From the NCBI GenBank assembly GCA_003565575.1, contig PXBV01000115.1:1-8049 (forward strand): a stretch of DNA of 8,049 bases, written 5' to 3'. Source of the stretch: Psychroflexus sp. (GTDB taxonomy: Bacteria; Bacteroidota; Bacteroidia; Flavobacteriales; Flavobacteriaceae). This document shows, piece after piece, positions 6,149 through 8,049 of the stretch (positions are counted from its first letter, which is position 1; every line of letters begins with the position of its first letter). The translations under genes were made by a program, and so were the position numbers. The notes beneath the pieces were generated by a model. The model was given only the letters and a program-made list of their open reading frames with translations, did no database searches and had not been told where the DNA came from.

Positions 6149-7168
6149 TTAGTTATCTTTTTTCAATATTATTTTAGCTTTTCGAAACCAATTTAAAGGT
6201 TTGGATTTTACTACATCCATCCCGTCATTATGAACACTTTTTAAAGCATCAAAAACTCTTGATGCAATCTTTCCATCCAAGTAAGGATTGACTTCCCTCA
6301 ACATTTGGTTTCTTTGTTCCCGATTATAAGTTGGGTTATTCAGTAATAAATCTAAGGCAGCTCTCAATTCTCTGGGTTCTTGAATATTTAAACCTTTTTG
6401 AGGATTATCTAGAGTTTGATATGTGATTACAGGCTTATCAAGTCCTAAAAATTCATAAATTACACTTGATGTGTCAGAAATCATCACGTCGGCAAGATAT
6501 AAATAAGGAGTAATATCACTTTCTTTGATCAAATAAATTTGATTTTGATTTTCAAACTGTTTTATAATTTCTGGGTTCATCAATTCATGAAATTTTATGT
6601 ACCAAATTTCATCGTCTTTTTTTTCTTCTAAAATAGTGTCTACAAGTGCTGTTGCAGACTGCATTTTTCTACTGAAGGTTGGAGCATATAAGATAGATTT
6701 TAGTTTTGACTTTGGATGCTCACTTTTGTTTAGTGTAAATGAAAGTATGTGGTCAAATTTTGGCCAGCCCGTCTCAAAAACCTTAAAGTAACCATAACGC
6801 TTAGATAATTCTTGAAAACGCTTAGTGACATATGGACCAGATGTGAGGTAAATATCATAAAAATGTCTAATCACAAAGTGTGATTTTTTCTCAACTCCAA
6901 CCCCGTGAAAGAGTTGCACTTTAGCACCAGGAATTCTGTAATCAATATAATTTTCTGATGATAAAACAAAATCAGGGTTAAATGTTTTAGTAGCTGTTAC
7001 AGAATCTAAACAAAGGCTTACATCCCATTCTGTCGGAAATTTCTTGGCCACTTTTTCAGACACCAAAAATCTATAAATATCAGAAGGAGAATGACAAGCT
7101 AAAAAACGTACCAATGGTTTAATTACTGGTATTGAATATTCATTTTTTAGATAAAACAAATACTTCAT
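6149..7168 (-). CDS. CDP-glycerol glycerophosphotransferase family protein (first copy)
   Basis: A 339-residue TagB/TagF-type enzyme encoded 4 bases after tagD. Motifs in order: QLFHGVG (85-91, the catalytic-type HG), TGWPKFD (133-139), ILYAPTF (159-165), KFHE (192-195, at the place of the K-x-HP motif), and ISDTSSVIYEFLGLDKP (230-246), the conserved S/T-D-x-SS block of the nucleotide site. It is the length of a TagB-like core enzyme without the extra N-terminal domain of polymerising TagF. The end carries a basic stretch (WFRKAKIILKKDN), which could help association with the membrane, as teichoic-acid enzymes of this family are peripheral. Its position directly after tagD makes CDP-glycerol the likely donor. 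Whether it primes a chain or extends it is not visible. Confidence 0.88.
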   Translation of the reverse strand: MKYLFYLKNEYSIPVIKPLVRFLACHSPSDIYRFLVSEKVAKKFPTEWDVSLCLDSVTATKTFNPDFVLSSENYIDYRIPGAKVQLFHGVGVEKKSHFVIRHFYDIYLTSGPYVTKRFQELSKRYGYFKVFETGWPKFDHILSFTLNKSEHPKSKLKSILYAPTFSRKMQSATALVDTILEEKKDDEIWYIKFHELMNPEIIKQFENQNQIYLIKESDITPYLYLADVMISDTSSVIYEFLGLDKPVITYQTLDNPQKGLNIQEPRELRAALDLLLNNPTYNREQRNQMLREVNPYLDGKIASRVFDALKSVHNDGMDVVKSKPLNWFRKAKIILKKDN

Positions 7169-7172
7169 AGGC

Positions 7173-7583
7173 TTAAAGCTGACTTAAATCTTGTTTGATG
7201 GAGTGTGTTGAAATGCCTTCTGTTCTAGGTAAATATATTATTTTACAATAATCATTAAGATCATCAAAGTGACCTTTCCAATCATCTCCCATTACTAAAA
7301 TATCTACATTAAAGTCTTGTATATCTTTTTCTTTTTGATCCCAGCTCTGTTCAGGAATTACTGTATCAACCCATTGAATGGCGTTTACAATTTCAGCTCT
7401 GTGTTTAAAATTATAGTAACATTCTTTACCTTTTATTGTATTGAATTGATCTGTAGAAACACCAACTATGAGCTCATCCCCTAAGTAAGCAGCTCGTTTT
7501 AAAATTTGTAAGTGTCCATAGTGGAACAAATCAAATGTGCCATATGTGAGTACACGCGTTAGATTACTTTTTTCAATTAGCAT
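7173..7583 (-). CDS. tagD: Glycerol-3-phosphate cytidylyltransferase TagD
   Basis: TagD makes CDP-glycerol and pyrophosphate from glycerol-3-phosphate and CTP, the donor for glycerol-phosphate polymers. The 136-residue protein matches the Bacillus enzyme nearly end to end: TYGTFDLFHYGHLQILKRA (13-31) with the catalytic H-x-G-H (H21, H24), STDQFN (43-48), HRAEIV (61-66), VIPEQSWDQK (75-84), VMGDDWKG (97-104) and the C-terminal RTEGIST (120-126) with IKQDL. The residue after RTEGIST is H127, where Bacillus has T. The N-terminus is about seven residues longer than Bacillus TagD; ATG 7583 is the only good start near the expected place. It is the first gene of the operon, 53 bases after the terminator. 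Cytidylyltransferases of this subfamily may accept other polyol phosphates, but close similarity across the substrate loops favours glycerol-3-phosphate. Confidence 0.93.
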   Translation of the reverse strand: MLIEKSNLTRVLTYGTFDLFHYGHLQILKRAAYLGDELIVGVSTDQFNTIKGKECYYNFKHRAEIVNAIQWVDTVIPEQSWDQKEKDIQDFNVDILVMGDDWKGHFDDLNDYCKIIYLPRTEGISTHSIKQDLSQL

Positions 7584-7618
7584 GATGTGAATCTTTAGTT
7601 GGTTTTTAAAATTATCTT

Positions 7619-7627
7619 CAAACTATA
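7619..7627 (-). promoter_or_regulatory. Weak candidate -7 box for the tagD operon
   Basis: On the minus strand this reads TATAGTTTG, which resembles TAnnTTTG with one extra base in the spacer. It lies 35 bases upstream of the tagD ATG and just downstream of the terminator hairpin, where an operon promoter is expected. No TTTG -33 element is evident. Only the position makes it plausible. Confidence 0.25.
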
Positions 7628-7636
7628 TGAAGTTAA

Positions 7637-7677
7637 TAATTAAAAAAGGAGTGTAAGAACAACTCCTTTTTTAATTA
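7637..7677 (-). terminator. Intrinsic terminator of the DUF4625-like gene
   Basis: A perfect 16-bp inverted repeat: arm 7637-7652, loop of nine bases 7653-7661, arm 7662-7677. The inner stem is GGAGT/ACTCC and the outer part is an A-run facing a T-run, so on the minus strand the RNA ends in a hairpin with TTTTTT. It begins 22 bases after the stop of the minus-strand gene at 7700 and insulates the tagD operon from it. Because it is symmetrical it would also work for plus-strand transcription, but no plus-strand gene ends here. Confidence 0.88.
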
Positions 7678-7699
7678 AAAGTCAATAAACCTATGAGGT

Positions 7700-8049
7700 T
7701 TATGACTGTGGTGCTGTTATTTCAATATCAACAAAAGTTCTATTATCTCTTCCTGATCCATTGATTACAAACACACCAAGGTGGTATTCACCTTCTTTTA
7801 CAGTTTCTTCTTTGCCTTGATGCATTATTGATAACGGAACATCAATTTCCATATCAATCTCATGAGTTGTGCCAGAGATTTCTTGAGTCATTTCAAAATC
7901 CCATTCTACACCACTAGCATCACCATCTTTATGAGTATGACCGTCTCCTGCGTAGTGGATGTCCACTTTGTAAGATGATAGTTCAATCTCATCGGCTAAC
8001 ATAGCTTTTAATAGAATTTTTCCACCTTTACTTACCACGGAGTTATCAT
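7700..8049 (-). CDS. DUF4625-like protein (C-terminal part)
   Basis: The frame is open from the right edge of the window (in-frame D-N-S-V before the GTG at 8038), so the gene is cut by the window and this GTG is probably just a valine. About 116 C-terminal residues are visible, ending PQS. They have the look of an all-beta, surface-exposed domain with alternating charged and hydrophobic residues: YKVDIHYAGDGHTHKDGD, then a W-D-F strand, a central SGTTHEIDMEIDVP, and a final G-E-Y-H-L-G-V-F-V strand followed by G-S-G-R-D-N-R. The 'Y.V.IH..GDGHTH' element and the closing 'G.Y...V...D..GN'-like strand recall DUF4625 lipoproteins of Bacteroidetes. A lipoprotein signal would be in the missing part. 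Function unknown. It is followed by a strong terminator and is not part of the tagD operon. Confidence 0.6.
   Translation of the reverse strand, partial: DNSVVSKGGKILLKAMLADEIELSSYKVDIHYAGDGHTHKDGDASGVEWDFEMTQEISGTTHEIDMEIDVPLSIMHQGKEETVKEGEYHLGVFVINGSGRDNRTFVDIEITAPQS

Noticed and set aside
6597..6791. Plus-strand ORF of 64 codons opposite the first glycerophosphotransferase
   Set aside because: Antisense shadow without any recognisable feature.
8036..8038. GTG as the start of the DUF4625-like gene
   Set aside because: The frame stays open to the window edge and a lipoprotein of this kind should have a signal sequence further upstream.

Overview
The window looks like chromosome of a Gram-negative Bacteroidetes bacterium, most likely a member of the Flavobacteriaceae. 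The grounds are AT-rich DNA, starts without Shine-Dalgarno sequences, a histidine operon ending in hisF and a fused hisIE, a divergent TruA-type protein, and a DUF4625-like protein (a family I know mainly from Bacteroidetes). The assignment rests on gene content and style, not on a database search.

Layout, left to right. (1) 1-1966, plus strand: the end of a histidine operon (3' part of hisF, then fused hisIE), followed 18 bases later by a TruA-like pseudouridine synthase with an altered active-site motif. A short structured sequence resembling a Flavobacteria-type intergenic repeat lies between hisF and hisIE. (2) 1963-3457, minus strand: a two-gene unit, a small conserved protein of unknown function overlapping a CorA-type Mg2+/Co2+ transporter by 8 bases. 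The corA and truA-like genes converge and share stop-codon bases. (3) 3458-3680: an AT-rich spacer with a possible promoter for the corA unit. (4) 3681-7583, minus strand: five tightly packed genes transcribed in the order tagD, glycerophosphotransferase, licD-type phosphotransferase, second glycerophosphotransferase, LicC-like nucleotidyltransferase, with gaps of 4, 8, 14 and 1 bases. (5) 7637-7677: a perfect 16-bp hairpin terminator. (6) 7700-8049, minus strand: the C-terminal part of a DUF4625-like protein that runs off the window.

The most interesting part is region 4. TagD should make CDP-glycerol from glycerol-3-phosphate and CTP. The two TagB/TagF-type enzymes should transfer glycerol-phosphate from it to a carrier-linked glycan or a growing chain. 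The LicC-like enzyme should make a second CDP- or NDP-activated donor, and the LicD protein should transfer a phosphoryl-substituent to a sugar. Together they look like a compact module for a teichoic-acid-like or phospho-decorated surface glycan in a Gram-negative cell. No glycosyltransferase, flippase, exporter or ligase is present in the window, so the acceptor and export route must be encoded elsewhere. The individual families are known; the arrangement and product are inferred, and I cannot tell from sequence alone whether the system has been described.
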